NCBI RefSeq assembly: GCF_019655855.1
Contig: NZ_BPFX01000003.1
Location: 124,001-188,000, forward strand
Length of the DNA: 64,000 nt
Source of the DNA: Pseudomonas paralcaligenes
GTDB lineage: Bacteria > Pseudomonadota > Gammaproteobacteria > Pseudomonadales > Pseudomonadaceae
Direction: 5' to 3'
Position 1 is the stretch's first letter. Every line of letters begins with the position of its first letter. The notes beneath the pieces are model-generated. The model saw only the letters and a program-made list of their open reading frames with translations. It made no database searches and had not been told where the DNA came from. The translations under genes and the position numbers were made by a program. Positions 48,789 to 58,884 of the stretch are shown here, piece after piece.

Positions 48789-51131
48789 ATGAAGACCGAC
48801 GCGAAAGTGGTGCACCTGAGCAAGGTCGTTCCCGAACACGCGCAGACTCCGCCTGCAGGAAGGCTTCCCGTGGCCCTGATACTGGTACGCGACAAGGCTG
48901 CTCAGCAGCTCAAACAGGCTATGCAGGGGCTGTTCGACAATGCCGACGACACCCTGTTCGAGATGGCCGACCGGGCTACCAGCAACGCCGAGCAGAACGC
49001 TTTCTTCGAGGCCATGCGCGACCTGCGCCTGAAGCGCAAGACGATCGAACGCGGTTTCCTGCAACGGGTCTTCGAGACTTTCGCCACGCTGAACCAGTAC
49101 GAGATCGGCAAGGCGCCGACCCTGGAAACTCTTTCCGTCGACTCCTTGAGCCTGGTTCACAACGACACCTTGGAAGAAAACGTGGCGCTCGACGCTATGG
49201 TGTCGCGTGTCATGAGCCGTGACGGCCTCGCGCTGGGCCACCTGACCACCCGTCTCAATGCGGTGATCAGCAAGAAGCTGGAAGACAAGACCAATCCCCT
49301 TGGCCCCCGTGTACTGTGCGAGCAGTTCCTCGGCGCCTGCGAAGGATTGGGCGTGGAGATCCGCGTCAAGCTGATCATCCTCAAGCTGTTCGAGAAGCAT
49401 GTGCTGGGCGAACTGGACGAGCTGTACGCCAACGCCAACCAGCAGTTGGTCGAGGCTGGTGTGCTGCCCGAGCTGAAGTCCGCGCCGCCTGCGCGCCGCC
49501 AGCCAGGTCGACAGTCGGCGCCGGCGGCACGTGCGACTCGCGAGGCGTCTTCGACGCAGGGCGTCGAAACGGGCGGGTACACCGGCGAGGACGTCCAGGA
49601 AGTGTTCGGCGCTCTGCAGGAGCTGCTGTCCCAGGTTCGTGGCAGCTCTCTGCTGCCCCGCCGGGAAACCCCTGCCGATGCCATACCGATCTCCAGCAAC
49701 GACCTGATGCGTCTGCTTTCCCATATCCAGCAGCATCTCCCGACGCCGAGCGGTGCACAGGTCGAGGATGACTTCGACCTGCGCAACCAGTTGGAAACCC
49801 TGCTTGCCCGCGCCAGTGCCAGGAGTGGCAAGGCCCGGGTGGTGGGCGAAGTCGACGAGGACGTGATCAACCTGGTCGCCATGCTGTTCGATTTCATCCT
49901 CGACGACCGCACCCTGCCGGATTCGCTCAAGGCCCTGATCGGCCGCCTGCAGATTCCGATGCTGAAGGTGGCGGTGCTGGACAAGGCCTTCTTCAGCCGT
50001 GGCAGCCACCCGGCCCGCAGGTTGCTCAACGAGATCGCCTCCGCGGCCTTGGGCTGGAGCGCCCAGGGTGACGAGCAGCGCGACAGCCTGTACCAGCGCA
50101 TCGAGCAGGTGGTGCAACGCCTGCTCAACGATTTCACCGACGACCCGACCATCTTCTCCGACGTGCTGGCCGAGTTCCTCGCCTTCACCGGCGACGAGAA
50201 GCGCCGCAGCGAGCTGCTCGAGCAGCGCACCCGCGATGCGGAAGAGGGCCGCGCCAAGGCCGAGCTGGCCCGCCAGCAGGTCGAACAGGCGCTGAACTCC
50301 CGTCTGCTCGGCAAGACGCTGCCCGAGGTGGTGGTGCGCCTGCTGCAGGAAGGCTGGAGCAAGGTGCTGCAACTGACCTGCCTGAAGCACGGCGCCGAAT
50401 CCGCCGAATGGGAAGCGGCCATGGCCGTGATGGACGACCTGATCTGGAGTGTGGAGCCCCACGAATCCGCGGAGGACCGTCTGCGTCTGCTGGAGCTGGT
50501 GCCCAGCCTGCTCAAGTCGCTGCGCGACGGCCTGTCCAGCGCCGCGATCGATCCCTTCGTCACCAGCGAATTCTTCAGCCAGCTGGAAGCCGTGCACGTG
50601 CAGGCGTTCCAGCGCTTCAAGCGCGAGACCGTTGTCCCGCAGGTCGTTCCGGCAGAGTCGGAAGAGGGCGAAGAGGTTGCCGCCGAGGGTTCCCTGGAGT
50701 TGGGCGAAGTCTCCCTGCTGGATCTGCCGTCGCTGGAGACCGAGGCCGAGGTGGACGTCCCGACGATGGTCGAGGTGGTCGAGGAGATCGTTCTGCTGGC
50801 ACCGGGCGAGAGCCGTGAGCAGGAGCCTGAGGCCAGCCTGCCGGACGACGACGAGGCGCTGCTGAAGGTCGATGGCCTGCGTGTCGGCAGCTGGGTCGAG
50901 ATCCAGGAGGACGAGGAGCACAAGCTGCGCGGCAAGCTGGCGGCGATCATCAAGCCCACCGGCAAGTTCATCTTCGTCAACCGCACCGGCATGAAGGTGA
51001 TGGAGAAGACCCGCATGGGCCTGGCCGTCGAATTCCGCCGGGGCGCGATTCGCCTGCTCGACGACGCGCTGCTGTTCGACAGGGCGCTGGAGTCGGTCAT
51101 CGGCAACCTGCGCAAGCTCAAAGGCGCCTGA
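48789..51131 (+). CDS. DUF1631 family protein (paralogue 2)
   Basis: A 780-residue protein homologous end to end with that at 34181-36478: DDTLFEMADRATSN, FFEAMRDLRLKRKTIERGF, VAMLFDFILDDRTLPDSLK, HPARRLLNEIASAALGW. The C-terminal part is longer and Glu-rich (about 615-700) and then ends in a beta-rich domain (GSWVEIQEDEEHKLRGKLAAI, KFIFVNRTGMKVMEKT) that could be a divergent PilZ-like barrel. The start follows GGGAG. PAO1 has the same gene between nadC and ampD. Function unknown. Confidence 0.82.
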   Translation: MKTDAKVVHLSKVVPEHAQTPPAGRLPVALILVRDKAAQQLKQAMQGLFDNADDTLFEMADRATSNAEQNAFFEAMRDLRLKRKTIERGFLQRVFETFATLNQYEIGKAPTLETLSVDSLSLVHNDTLEENVALDAMVSRVMSRDGLALGHLTTRLNAVISKKLEDKTNPLGPRVLCEQFLGACEGLGVEIRVKLIILKLFEKHVLGELDELYANANQQLVEAGVLPELKSAPPARRQPGRQSAPAARATREASSTQGVETGGYTGEDVQEVFGALQELLSQVRGSSLLPRRETPADAIPISSNDLMRLLSHIQQHLPTPSGAQVEDDFDLRNQLETLLARASARSGKARVVGEVDEDVINLVAMLFDFILDDRTLPDSLKALIGRLQIPMLKVAVLDKAFFSRGSHPARRLLNEIASAALGWSAQGDEQRDSLYQRIEQVVQRLLNDFTDDPTIFSDVLAEFLAFTGDEKRRSELLEQRTRDAEEGRAKAELARQQVEQALNSRLLGKTLPEVVVRLLQEGWSKVLQLTCLKHGAESAEWEAAMAVMDDLIWSVEPHESAEDRLRLLELVPSLLKSLRDGLSSAAIDPFVTSEFFSQLEAVHVQAFQRFKRETVVPQVVPAESEEGEEVAAEGSLELGEVSLLDLPSLETEAEVDVPTMVEVVEEIVLLAPGESREQEPEASLPDDDEALLKVDGLRVGSWVEIQEDEEHKLRGKLAAIIKPTGKFIFVNRTGMKVMEKTRMGLAVEFRRGAIRLLDDALLFDRALESVIGNLRKLKGA

Positions 51132-51145
51132 CAAGTTGCGGATGA

Positions 51146-51178
51146 AAGCGCCCGGCCCCGTGCCGGGCGTTTTCGTTT
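51146..51178 (+). terminator. Terminator after DUF1631 paralogue 2
   Basis: CGCCCGGC, loop CCCGT, GCCGGGCG, then TTTTCGTTT, starting 18 bases after the stop. It separates the DUF1631 gene from ampD. Confidence 0.8.
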
Positions 51179-51264
51179 ATGGCTGCCGTGTCGCTGGCAA
51201 GGCCGCGGCTTGCGCCAGAGCCTCCACAGCCCATAGAGTGGCGCCAGTCTTCAAGGAGCCTGCA

Positions 51265-51828
51265 ATGCGGCTGGACCCTGCCAGTGGCTGGTGTGACGAC
51301 GTGCGTCACTGCCCCTCGCCGAACTTCAACGAGCGTCCTCGGGGAGAGGTCTCTCTGCTGGTGATCCACAACATCAGCCTGCCGCCGGGCCAGTTCGGCA
51401 CGGGCAAGGTGCAGCAGTTCTTCCAGAACCGCCTGCCTGTCGATGAGCATCCCTATTTCGCCGGCATCGCCCAGCTCACCGTGTCTGCGCATTTCCTGAT
51501 CGAGCGCGATGGTAGCGTCACCCAGTTCGTTTCCTGCCACCAGCGCGCCTGGCACGCTGGAGTGTCGAGCTTCGACGGGCGGGAGAACTGCAACGACTTT
51601 TCTCTGGGGATCGAGCTGGAGGGCACCGACGAGGAGCCGTTCAGCGATGCCCAGTACCAGGCGCTGATCGCGCTGACCCGTGAGCTGATGCGTGTCTATC
51701 CTGAGCTGACGGTCGAGCGCATCCGGGGCCACAGCGATATCGCCCCGGGGCGCAAGACGGACCCGGGGCCTTTTTTTGACTGGGCGCGACTGCGGGCGGC
51801 CCTGGGGAGCGAGGAGAGTAGTCGATGA
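51265..51828 (+). CDS. ampD: 1,6-anhydro-N-acetylmuramyl-L-alanine amidase AmpD
   Basis: A 187-residue cytosolic zinc amidase in peptidoglycan recycling; its loss raises AmpC beta-lactamase in AmpR systems. Zinc ligands are the His of LLVIHNISLPPG, the His of RGHSDIAPGRKTDPG and the Asp in the same segment. The catalytic Glu is in LGIELEGTD. The start MRLDPASGW has an AAGGAG site. It overlaps ampE by four bases. No ampC or ampR is in the window. Confidence 0.96.
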   Translation: MRLDPASGWCDDVRHCPSPNFNERPRGEVSLLVIHNISLPPGQFGTGKVQQFFQNRLPVDEHPYFAGIAQLTVSAHFLIERDGSVTQFVSCHQRAWHAGVSSFDGRENCNDFSLGIELEGTDEEPFSDAQYQALIALTRELMRVYPELTVERIRGHSDIAPGRKTDPGPFFDWARLRAALGSEESSR

Positions 51829-52646
51829 ATTTTCTGGTGCTTCTGCTGGTGCTCTGGGTGGAGAAGTTCTCGTCCGGGCGCAGCCGCATCCAGCGGGACG
51901 GCCTCTGGCGGCGCTGGCTGGCGCGCAGCGAGGGACGCTCGCCATGGCTGGTCCTGATCCTCGCGGTGCTGCTGCCGATGGCGCTGCTCGGCCTGGCGCT
52001 GCTGGCGCTCGAACCGCTGGCCTATGGTTGGCTGGCGCTGCCGGTGCACCTGCTGGTGCTGATCTACAGCCTGGGGCGCGGTGATGTGCAGGCCGCGCTC
52101 GGCCCGTTCCGCGACGCCTGGCGGCGGGGCGACGAGCAGGCGGCGATGCATGTGGCCGAACGAGACCTGGGCGTCGTCGCCGACAGCGAGGCCGAGTTGC
52201 TGGAGCGGGTGCAGGACTATGAGCTGTGGCAGGCCTACCAGGGCTTCTTCGCGGTGATCTTCTGGTACGCCCTGCTCGGGCCGCTGCCGGCCCTGGCCTA
52301 TCGGCTGCTGGCGCTGACCGCCGAGCATGCCGGCCAGCCGGGCGTGGTCGAGCGCGCGGTGCAACTGCGTCACGCGCTGGACTGGCTGCCGGTGCGGGTG
52401 CTGGCGGCCAGCTTCGCGCTGGTCGGCAATTTCGCCGCCGTCAGCCGGGCGGTGCTGCATGACCTGCTGGCCTGGGAGCTGCCCGCGTCGCGCCTGGTGG
52501 CCAATGCCGGGCGCGCGGCCAGCGAACTGGCCCCGCCCGCGCCGGGCGAGGAGGGCGTTGGCAGCTTGGACGAGCTGTGGCAGCTGCTGATTCGGGCGGC
52601 CGTGCTCTGGTACGCGGTGTTCGCCGTTCTGATCCTGCTGTTCTAG
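51825..52646 (+). CDS. ampE: Regulatory signalling modulator protein AmpE
   Basis: A 273-residue inner-membrane protein cotranscribed with ampD. Four TM segments are seen: the N-terminal NFLVLLLVLWVEKF, LVLILAVLLPMALLGLALLAL, a central segment (FFAVIFWYALLGPLPALAYRL) and the C-terminal AAVLWYAVFAVLILLF. Its role in sensing or transport of muropeptides is unproven. Starts with the ATGA overlap. Its stop overlaps that of the ROK kinase (convergent) by four bases. Confidence 0.92.
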   Translation: MNFLVLLLVLWVEKFSSGRSRIQRDGLWRRWLARSEGRSPWLVLILAVLLPMALLGLALLALEPLAYGWLALPVHLLVLIYSLGRGDVQAALGPFRDAWRRGDEQAAMHVAERDLGVVADSEAELLERVQDYELWQAYQGFFAVIFWYALLGPLPALAYRLLALTAEHAGQPGVVERAVQLRHALDWLPVRVLAASFALVGNFAAVSRAVLHDLLAWELPASRLVANAGRAASELAPPAPGEEGVGSLDELWQLLIRAAVLWYAVFAVLILLF

Positions 52647-53536
52647 CCGGGCCACAGCCAGGCGGCGCCGCGAACGCCGCTGGAGTCGCCATGCCGCGCC
52701 TGCACCAGGCGTGTGTTGACCTGGTCCGAGAACACATGGCGGTCCAGAAGCCGGGGCACTTCCCGGTACAGGGCTGGCATGTTCGACAGGCCGCCGCCCA
52801 GCACGATCACCTCCGGATCGATGATGTTGATCACGGACGCCAGGGCCCGCGCCAGCTGCTCGCAGTAGCGCTGCACGGCCGCCACGGCGGTCGGCTCGGC
52901 TCGCCGCGCGGCGTCGGCCAGTTGGGTGGCGTCCAGCCCCAGTTCGCTGCGCGCGGCCCAGGCCGGGCCACTGAGGAACGTCTCGATGCAGTCGTCCAGG
53001 CCGCAGTAGCAGCGGCGTGCGGGGCCGTCGGCGTTGCTGCACCAGGGCAGGGCGTTGTGTCCCCATTCGCCGGCGATGGCGTTGGGCCCCTGGAGCAGCC
53101 GCCCGTGGATGACGATGCCGCCGCCGACCCCGGTGCCGAGGATCACGCCGAACACGCTGGCTGCCCCGGCGCCCGCACCGTCCGTGGCTTCCGACAGGGC
53201 GAAGCAGTCGGCGTCGTTGGCCAGGCGTACCGGGCGCTCCAGCAGCCGCTCCAGGTCGCCCTGCAGGTCCTGGCCGATCAGGCAGGTGGAGTTGGCGTTC
53301 TTGATCCGGCCGTGGTCGGGCGAGCGGGTGCCGGGGATGCCGACGCCGAGGCTGCCCGTTGCGCCCAACTGGCGTTCGGCATCGTGGACCAGTTGTACTA
53401 TGGTCTGCAATGTGGCCTGGTAATCACCCTGCGGGGTGGGCTGGCGCTGTCGCAGCCGTTCTTCGGAGCCTTCGAGGGCGACGATTTCGGTCTTGGTGCC
53501 ACCCAGATCAATGCCGAAGCGGAGAGACATGCGCAT
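52643..53536 (-). CDS. ROK family sugar kinase (fructokinase-like)
   Basis: A 297-residue sugar kinase. The ATP-binding motif FGIDLGGTKTEIVAL opens the protein; the catalytic Asp is in LANDADCFALSEA; the ROK zinc motif includes GEWGHNALPW and CYCGLDDCIETFLSGP. This last segment is most like E. coli Mak (fructokinase) and NagK. It lies between ampE and the chemoreceptor, a place where I do not recall it in PAO1, so it may be an insertion or local variant. An ATG six bases upstream of MSLRFG is preferred because of AAGG spacing. Confidence 0.87.
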   Translation of the reverse strand: MRMSLRFGIDLGGTKTEIVALEGSEERLRQRQPTPQGDYQATLQTIVQLVHDAERQLGATGSLGVGIPGTRSPDHGRIKNANSTCLIGQDLQGDLERLLERPVRLANDADCFALSEATDGAGAGAASVFGVILGTGVGGGIVIHGRLLQGPNAIAGEWGHNALPWCSNADGPARRCYCGLDDCIETFLSGPAWAARSELGLDATQLADAARRAEPTAVAAVQRYCEQLARALASVINIIDPEVIVLGGGLSNMPALYREVPRLLDRHVFSDQVNTRLVQARHGDSSGVRGAAWLWPG

Positions 53537-53709
53537 TCTTAACCTTAAGTTACAAAGGGTGGCGCCGATATCCGGTATACAAGCTGTGGGGGATCTGCGC
53601 CTGGCAATTGGCCATTTCCGCTGATATCCACAAACACCGATACCTTGCCGTTCAATAGACCAGCCCGCAGCGGCTGGCATACAACAATAATGGCAACAGG
53701 AGACGTCTA

Positions 53710-55740
53710 GTGAATAGCGTGTTGTACCCTGCCATCGCGCTGATGAACCGCATGAGCTTTGGCATGAAGTTCAGCCTGATCAGTGTGCTGTTCTTCCTGC
53801 CCATGCTGGTCACCAACTACTTCCTGGTGCGGGACTCCTATGACGCCTTCGTCGATACCCGCACCGAGCTGCAGAGCCTGGAGCTGCTCAAGCAGAGCCA
53901 GAAGATGCGCCAGGAGCTGGAGCGTCTCAACGACCTCTACGAGATCAATGCCGTGCTCGGCCAGTCCGGCGAGTCGGACCGGCTCGCCGCGCTGATCGGC
54001 CCGCTGGAGAAGAGCATCGGCGAAACCCTCGCCGCGCTCGAGTCGCCCAGCGATGACGCGCAGAAGATCGAGGAGTTCAACGCCCAGCGCGACGCCATCA
54101 AGGGTGCGCTGGACGCGGTGGCCGCCGAGTCCTCGCTGCGCAGCAAGGCCGGTCTAGTGGTCAAGGCGCTGGACAACGCCGAGGTGTTCATCAAGTTCGT
54201 CGCCAGCCAGTCCGGCCTCAGCCAGGACAGCGACCTGACCGTGCGCCAGATGGCCGAGCTGCTGACCACCAGCACCCCGCCGGTGACCGAGGCGCTGAGC
54301 AAGGGCCGTGCCCTGGGCTCCTACTCCCTTGGCCAGGGCATCCTCGGCTCTTCCGACAGCACCAAGCTCGACGAGCTGCTGGCCGAACTGGAGAAGCTTC
54401 ACGCCGAATACGGCTTCAAGATTCAGAGCGCGCTGGACGGCAACGCCCGGGCGCAGAGCGAGCTGAGCGCGCCGGCCGAGGCCAGCCGGGCCTCGCTGAC
54501 CGAGGTCAGCGGCGTGCTGGAAGAGCAGTTGCTGATGGCCGACAGCCTGGACGCGCCCTGGCAGGGCTTCTTCGACCAGCTCACCACGGCTATCGACAAG
54601 ACCTACACACTCAACGACAAGGTGCTCGGCTTCCTCGACCTGGAGCTGAGCCAGCGCCTGGAAGGCAAGCGCACGCAGATGGTGCTGCTGGTAGTGGCCC
54701 TGGTCGTGCTGTTCCTCGCCATCGGCTATCTCTACGGCGGCTTCTACGTCTCCACCCGCGCCACCCTCAAGGGCTTCGGCAAGACCCTCAACCAGGTCGC
54801 CGCCGGCGACATGACGGTGCGCGTCAGCGTGCGCAGCCAGGACGAACTGGGCGAGCTGGGTGAGGTGTTCAACGGCACCGTGGCGAAGATCCGCGACCTG
54901 ATCGAGCTGGTCGGCCAGACCGTCACCGAGGTCGAGCGTCAGGCCGACCGCGTGGAGCTGGTGTCCGGCGAGAGCAGCCAGGCGGTATCGGCCCAGCGCG
55001 GGCAGATCGAGCAGGTGGCCACGGCGATGAACCAGATGTCCGCCACTGCCTTGGAGGTGGCGCGCAGCGCCGCCGCCGCGGTGGGTAGCGCGCAGAGCGT
55101 GAACCAGGAGACGGTCAGCGGCCGCGAACTGGTGGAGGCCCAGGTGGCCCGCATCCAGCGCCTGGCCAGCGAGATCGACCAGTCGGTGAACGTCATCAAC
55201 CAACTGGCCGCGGACAGTTCCGCCATCAGCCAGGTACTGGAAGTCATCAAGGGCATTGCCGGCCAGACCAACCTGCTGGCCCTCAACGCCGCCATCGAGG
55301 CCGCGCGGGCCGGCGAGCAGGGCCGCGGCTTCGCCGTGGTGGCCGACGAGGTACGCAACCTGGCCAAGCGCACCCACCAGTCCACCGAGGAGATCGAGCA
55401 GATGATCGGTCGCCTGCAGAACGGCGTGGGCGCCACGGTGACCGCCATGAACGGCAGCCACCAGATGGTGGAGAGCACCGTCAGCCAGTCGACCCAGGTG
55501 CAGCAGGCGTTGGAGAACATCCTCGGCGCGGTCGGCATGATCGTCGACCAGAACCAGCAGATCGCCGCCGCCGCCGAGCAGCAGACCGCCGTGGCCCACG
55601 ACATCGACATGAACATCGTCGAGATCAACCAGGCCGGCGAGCGCACCGCCGAGGGCGCCGTGCAGACCGAGCAGGCCAGCCGCGAGCTGTCCGACCAGGT
55701 GGCGCGGTTGAAGGAGCTGATCAGCGCGTTCCGCGTGTGA
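53710..55740 (+). CDS. Methyl-accepting chemotaxis protein
   Basis: A 676-residue chemoreceptor. TM1 (21-40) and TM2 (324-346) enclose a helical periplasmic sensor of about 280 residues, too long for a simple four-helix bundle and possibly a double one. A HAMP domain (about 347-400) precedes the signalling domain with the conserved tip [20 protein letters not shown] and [16 protein letters not shown]. There is no C-terminal CheR/CheB pentapeptide. The start is GTG with an AGGAG site. Counterpart of PA4520 by position. Ligand unknown. Confidence 0.92.
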   Translation: MNSVLYPAIALMNRMSFGMKFSLISVLFFLPMLVTNYFLVRDSYDAFVDTRTELQSLELLKQSQKMRQELERLNDLYEINAVLGQSGESDRLAALIGPLEKSIGETLAALESPSDDAQKIEEFNAQRDAIKGALDAVAAESSLRSKAGLVVKALDNAEVFIKFVASQSGLSQDSDLTVRQMAELLTTSTPPVTEALSKGRALGSYSLGQGILGSSDSTKLDELLAELEKLHAEYGFKIQSALDGNARAQSELSAPAEASRASLTEVSGVLEEQLLMADSLDAPWQGFFDQLTTAIDKTYTLNDKVLGFLDLELSQRLEGKRTQMVLLVVALVVLFLAIGYLYGGFYVSTRATLKGFGKTLNQVAAGDMTVRVSVRSQDELGELGEVFNGTVAKIRDLIELVGQTVTEVERQADRVELVSGESSQAVSAQRGQIEQVATAMNQMSATALEVARSAAAAVGSAQSVNQETVSGRELVEAQVARIQRLASEIDQSVNVINQLAADSSAISQVLEVIKGIAGQTNLLALNAAIEAARAGEQGRGFAVVADEVRNLAKRTHQSTEEIEQMIGRLQNGVGATVTAMNGSHQMVESTVSQSTQVQQALENILGAVGMIVDQNQQIAAAAEQQTAVAHDIDMNIVEINQAGERTAEGAVQTEQASRELSDQVARLKELISAFRV

Positions 55741-55797
55741 TCCGCAGGGAGCAGATGGCTCCTTTCCGGATTGCATCCGGGCTACATGAGCGTGATC

Positions 55798-55826
55798 GAA
55801 GAGGCCCGCCGATTGGCGGGCCTTTT
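55798..55826. terminator. Terminator after the chemoreceptor
   Basis: AGGCCCGCC, loop GATT, GGCGGGCCT, then TTTCTTT. It stands between the convergent chemoreceptor and TatD genes. Confidence 0.83.
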
Positions 55827-55830
55827 CTTT

Positions 55831-55881
55831 GTAGGGCGGGTGAAACCCGCGTTGCCGGTTCGCGGGTTTCACCCGCCCTAC
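55831..55881. repeat. Perfect 21-base inverted repeat (REP-like, GTAGGGCGGG family)
   Basis: GTAGGGCGGGTGAAACCCGC and one further G form the left arm (55831-55851); the exact reverse complement is at 55861-55881, with a nine-base loop. The GTAGGGYG start resembles the other family, but the body differs. It ends four bases into the TatD stop region. Confidence 0.85.
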
Positions 55882-56660
55882 GTCGGCCAGCCGAACAGCT
55901 CGGCGGCGTTGCGGCTGCTGGCGGCGGCCAGCGCCTCCGGCGTTACGCCCCACAGCTCGGCCAGGGCGGTGCAGATGTCCGGCAGGTGCTCCGGGCTGTT
56001 GCGCACGCCCGGGTGCATGGCCGGGGCCATGTCCGGCGAGTCGGTTTCCAGCACGACGGCGTCCAGCGGCAGGCGCGGGATCACCTTGCGCAGGCGCAGC
56101 GCCTGGGGCCAGGTCGGCGCGCCGCCCAGGCCCAGGCGAAAGCCCAGCCTGAGGTATTCGCGGGCTTCCTCGTAGCTGCCGGCGAAGGCGTGGATCACGC
56201 CGCCGCGGGGCAGCCTGAAGCGCTTGAGGGTGGCGATGGTGGCGGCGTGGGCGCGGCGCACGTGGAGCAGGGCGGGCAGCTCGAATTCGACGGCCAGCGC
56301 CAGCTGCGCCTCGAACAGCGCCTGCTGGCGCTCGCGGTCGAGGGTTTCCACGTAGTAGTCCAGGCCGAACTCGCCTACCGCGCACACGCTGGGATGACCG
56401 GCGAGCCGCTGCAGCCAGTCGCGCAGTGCGTCCAGATGTTCGGGGCGGTGTTCCTCCAGATACACCGGGTGCAGGCCGAAGGCGGCGTACAGCCCCGCGT
56501 GCCGTTGCACCAGGTCCCACAGGCGCTGCCAGTTGCCCTGATGCACGCCGAGCACCACCAGCCGCTCCACGCCGAGCGCCCGGCTGCGCGCCAGCAGCGC
56601 GTCGCGATCGGCGTCGAAGTCGGGGAAGTCCAGGTGGGTATGGGTGTCGATCAGTCGCAT
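55878..56660 (-). CDS. TatD family metal-dependent hydrolase
   Basis: A 260-residue TIM-barrel hydrolase. Metal-binding motifs are present: IDTHTHLDFPDFD at the start, GEFGLDYY, LLHVRRAHAA, VIHAFAGSYEEA and LETDSPDM. The family includes TatD and YjjV with DNase or other hydrolase activity; which one is unclear. Its stop touches the inverted repeat, and it is divergent from the AsmA gene with about 120 bases between starts. Confidence 0.92.
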   Translation of the reverse strand: MRLIDTHTHLDFPDFDADRDALLARSRALGVERLVVLGVHQGNWQRLWDLVQRHAGLYAAFGLHPVYLEEHRPEHLDALRDWLQRLAGHPSVCAVGEFGLDYYVETLDRERQQALFEAQLALAVEFELPALLHVRRAHAATIATLKRFRLPRGGVIHAFAGSYEEAREYLRLGFRLGLGGAPTWPQALRLRKVIPRLPLDAVVLETDSPDMAPAMHPGVRNSPEHLPDICTALAELWGVTPEALAAASSRNAAELFGWPT

Positions 56661-56783
56661 GGGCGGTGCCGTGTCCGGGCCTTGCAGCATCGGGTATTTC
56701 ACTGGAGTGCGCCAGTCGAGGGAGCGTTCCCGGGTTTCGTCAGTCGAAGATTGCAACGATGTCGTGACACAGCGGAGGTGAAG

Positions 56784-58841
56784 GTGCGGGTACGCAAGTT
56801 GGTGAAGGGGGCGCTGGCCGTGCTCCTCCTGTCGGTGGCGGCGCTGATGCTGGTGCTCGTGTTGTTCGACTGGAACCTGCTGCGGCCGACCATCAACGAG
56901 CGCGTCTCGGCGGCGCTGAACCGGCCCTTTGCCATCGAGGGCAATCTCAGCGTGGTCTGGCGCCGCGAACCGGACGAAGGCGGCTGGCGCGCCTGGCTGC
57001 CGTGGCCGCATTTCTCCGCCGAGCAACTGGTGCTGGGCAACCCCGACTGGGCCCAGGGCGACACCTTCGTCAGTCTGGACCGGGTGCGCTTCCGCCTCGC
57101 GCCGCTGCCGCTGCTGTGGAAGACCGTGCGCATCCCCCGCATCGAGCTGGGCGCGCCCTACGCCAACCTGCAGCGCCTGGCCGACGGTCGCGCCAACTGG
57201 ACCTTCGACCTCGGCAAGGACGAGGAAAACCCCGACGAGCCGAGCCCCTGGACGCTGGATATCGGCACCATCGGTTTTGACCAGGGCGTGGTCAGCGTCG
57301 ACGACCAGGTCTCGCGAACCCGCCTGGAGATGCAGATAGACCCCCTCGGCCAGCCCATCCCGTTCAGCCAGATCGTCGGCGAAGGCACCGCCAAGCGCCT
57401 GGCCGAGGAGCACGCCGCGGCCCAGGACTACGCCTTCGCCTGGCTCGCCAAGGGGCGCTTCCAGGGCCAGCGAGTGAACGGTCGCGGCAAGGTCGGCGGT
57501 CTGCTGGCGCTGCAGGATGCCAGCCTGCCGTTCCCCCTGCAGGCCGACGTACGGGTCGGCAGCACCCGCATCCAGGTCGCCGGCAGCCTGACCGATCCGA
57601 AGAACCTGGGAGCGCTGGACCTGCGCCTGCGCCTCGCCGGAACCAGCCTCAGCCAGCTCTATCCACTGACCGGCGTGACCCTGCCGGACACGCCTGCCTA
57701 CGCCACCGACGGCCGCCTGCGGGCGGACCTGCGCGACGAGGGCGGCGCCAGCTTCCGCTACGAAGGCTTCAACGGACGCATCGGCGCCAGCGACATCCAC
57801 GGCGACCTGACCTTCGTCGCCCGCCAGCCACGGCCCAAGCTGTCCGGCCGGCTCACTTCCAACCAGCTGCTGTTCTCCGACCTCGCGCCCCTGGTCGGCG
57901 CGGACTCCAATGCCGAGAAGAAGGAACGCGGCGCCGCCGCCAGCCAGCCGGCCAACAAGGCGCTGCCGGTGGAGGAGTTTCGCACCGAGCGCTGGCGGGC
58001 CATGGACGCCGACGTGCGTTTCACCGGCAAGCGCATCGTCCATTCCGAGAAGCTGCCGATCAACGACCTGGATACCCACGTGGTACTCAACGACGGCATG
58101 CTCAGCCTCGAACCCCTGCGCTTCGGCATGGCCGGCGGCACCCTGGACGCGCAGATCCGCCTGAACGGCGCGGTGGCTCCATTGCAGGGCCAGGTGCGCC
58201 TGAGCGCGCGGGAGCTGAAGCTCAAGCAGCTGTTCCCCACCTTCGCGCCGATGCAGACCAGCTTCGGCGCGCTCAATGGCGACGCCACCCTGAGCGGCAC
58301 CGGCAACTCGGTGGCGGCGCTGCTGGGCGGCGCCAACGGCGAGCTGAAGATGCTGATCAACGACGGCGCGGTAAGCCGCGACCTGCTGGAGATCGCCGGG
58401 CTCAATGTCGGCAACTACCTGGTGGGCAAGCTGTTCGGCGACGAGGAGGTGACCATCCACTGCGCCGCCGCCGACCTGGGCATCAAGCAGGGGCTGATGA
58501 GCACCCGGCTGTTCGTGGTCGACACGGAGAATGCGGTGATCCGTGTCGACGGCAGCGCCAACTTTGCCAGCGAGCGGCTGAATTTCGACATCACCCCGGC
58601 GACCAAGGGCCTGCGGATCTTCTCCCTGCGCTCGCCGCTCTACGTGCGTGGAACCTTCAAGGACCCGGACGCCGGCGTGCGGGCCACGCCGCTGGCGCTA
58701 CGCGGTGCCGGCCTGGTGGCGCTGGGCGTGGCGGTGGCGCCGGCGGCCGGCCTGCTGGCGCTGGTGGCGCCCAGTGAGGGCGACAAGAGCAGCCAGTGCG
58801 CGCCGCTGCTGCGGCAGATGCAGCAGGGCGGCAAGGGGTAG
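56784..58841 (+). CDS. AsmA family protein
   Basis: A 685-residue protein with one N-terminal TM helix (about 8-30, GALAVLLLSVAALMLVLVLF) and a large periplasmic part. NLLRPTINERVSAALNRPFA at the start and the C-terminal AsmA_2-like region (SFGALNGDATLSGTGNSVAALLGG, then IRVDGSANFASERLNFDITP) are typical. Such proteins are now seen as bridge-like lipid transporters between the membranes. The start is GTG with GGAGG five bases before. It probably acts alone; no operon partner is apparent. Confidence 0.87.
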   Translation: MRVRKLVKGALAVLLLSVAALMLVLVLFDWNLLRPTINERVSAALNRPFAIEGNLSVVWRREPDEGGWRAWLPWPHFSAEQLVLGNPDWAQGDTFVSLDRVRFRLAPLPLLWKTVRIPRIELGAPYANLQRLADGRANWTFDLGKDEENPDEPSPWTLDIGTIGFDQGVVSVDDQVSRTRLEMQIDPLGQPIPFSQIVGEGTAKRLAEEHAAAQDYAFAWLAKGRFQGQRVNGRGKVGGLLALQDASLPFPLQADVRVGSTRIQVAGSLTDPKNLGALDLRLRLAGTSLSQLYPLTGVTLPDTPAYATDGRLRADLRDEGGASFRYEGFNGRIGASDIHGDLTFVARQPRPKLSGRLTSNQLLFSDLAPLVGADSNAEKKERGAAASQPANKALPVEEFRTERWRAMDADVRFTGKRIVHSEKLPINDLDTHVVLNDGMLSLEPLRFGMAGGTLDAQIRLNGAVAPLQGQVRLSARELKLKQLFPTFAPMQTSFGALNGDATLSGTGNSVAALLGGANGELKMLINDGAVSRDLLEIAGLNVGNYLVGKLFGDEEVTIHCAAADLGIKQGLMSTRLFVVDTENAVIRVDGSANFASERLNFDITPATKGLRIFSLRSPLYVRGTFKDPDAGVRATPLALRGAGLVALGVAVAPAAGLLALVAPSEGDKSSQCAPLLRQMQQGGKG

Positions 58842-58884
58842 AGTCGTTTCGCGCGACTCCTTCGGCACGCTTTGAGCGCGGGGG

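Noticed and set aside
48735..51134. Open frame of 799 codons on the minus strand opposite the second DUF1631 gene
   Set aside because: Same reasoning: it mirrors a conserved gene, and its composition (Gln, His, Leu, Gly) is what reverse-strand GC-rich codons give.
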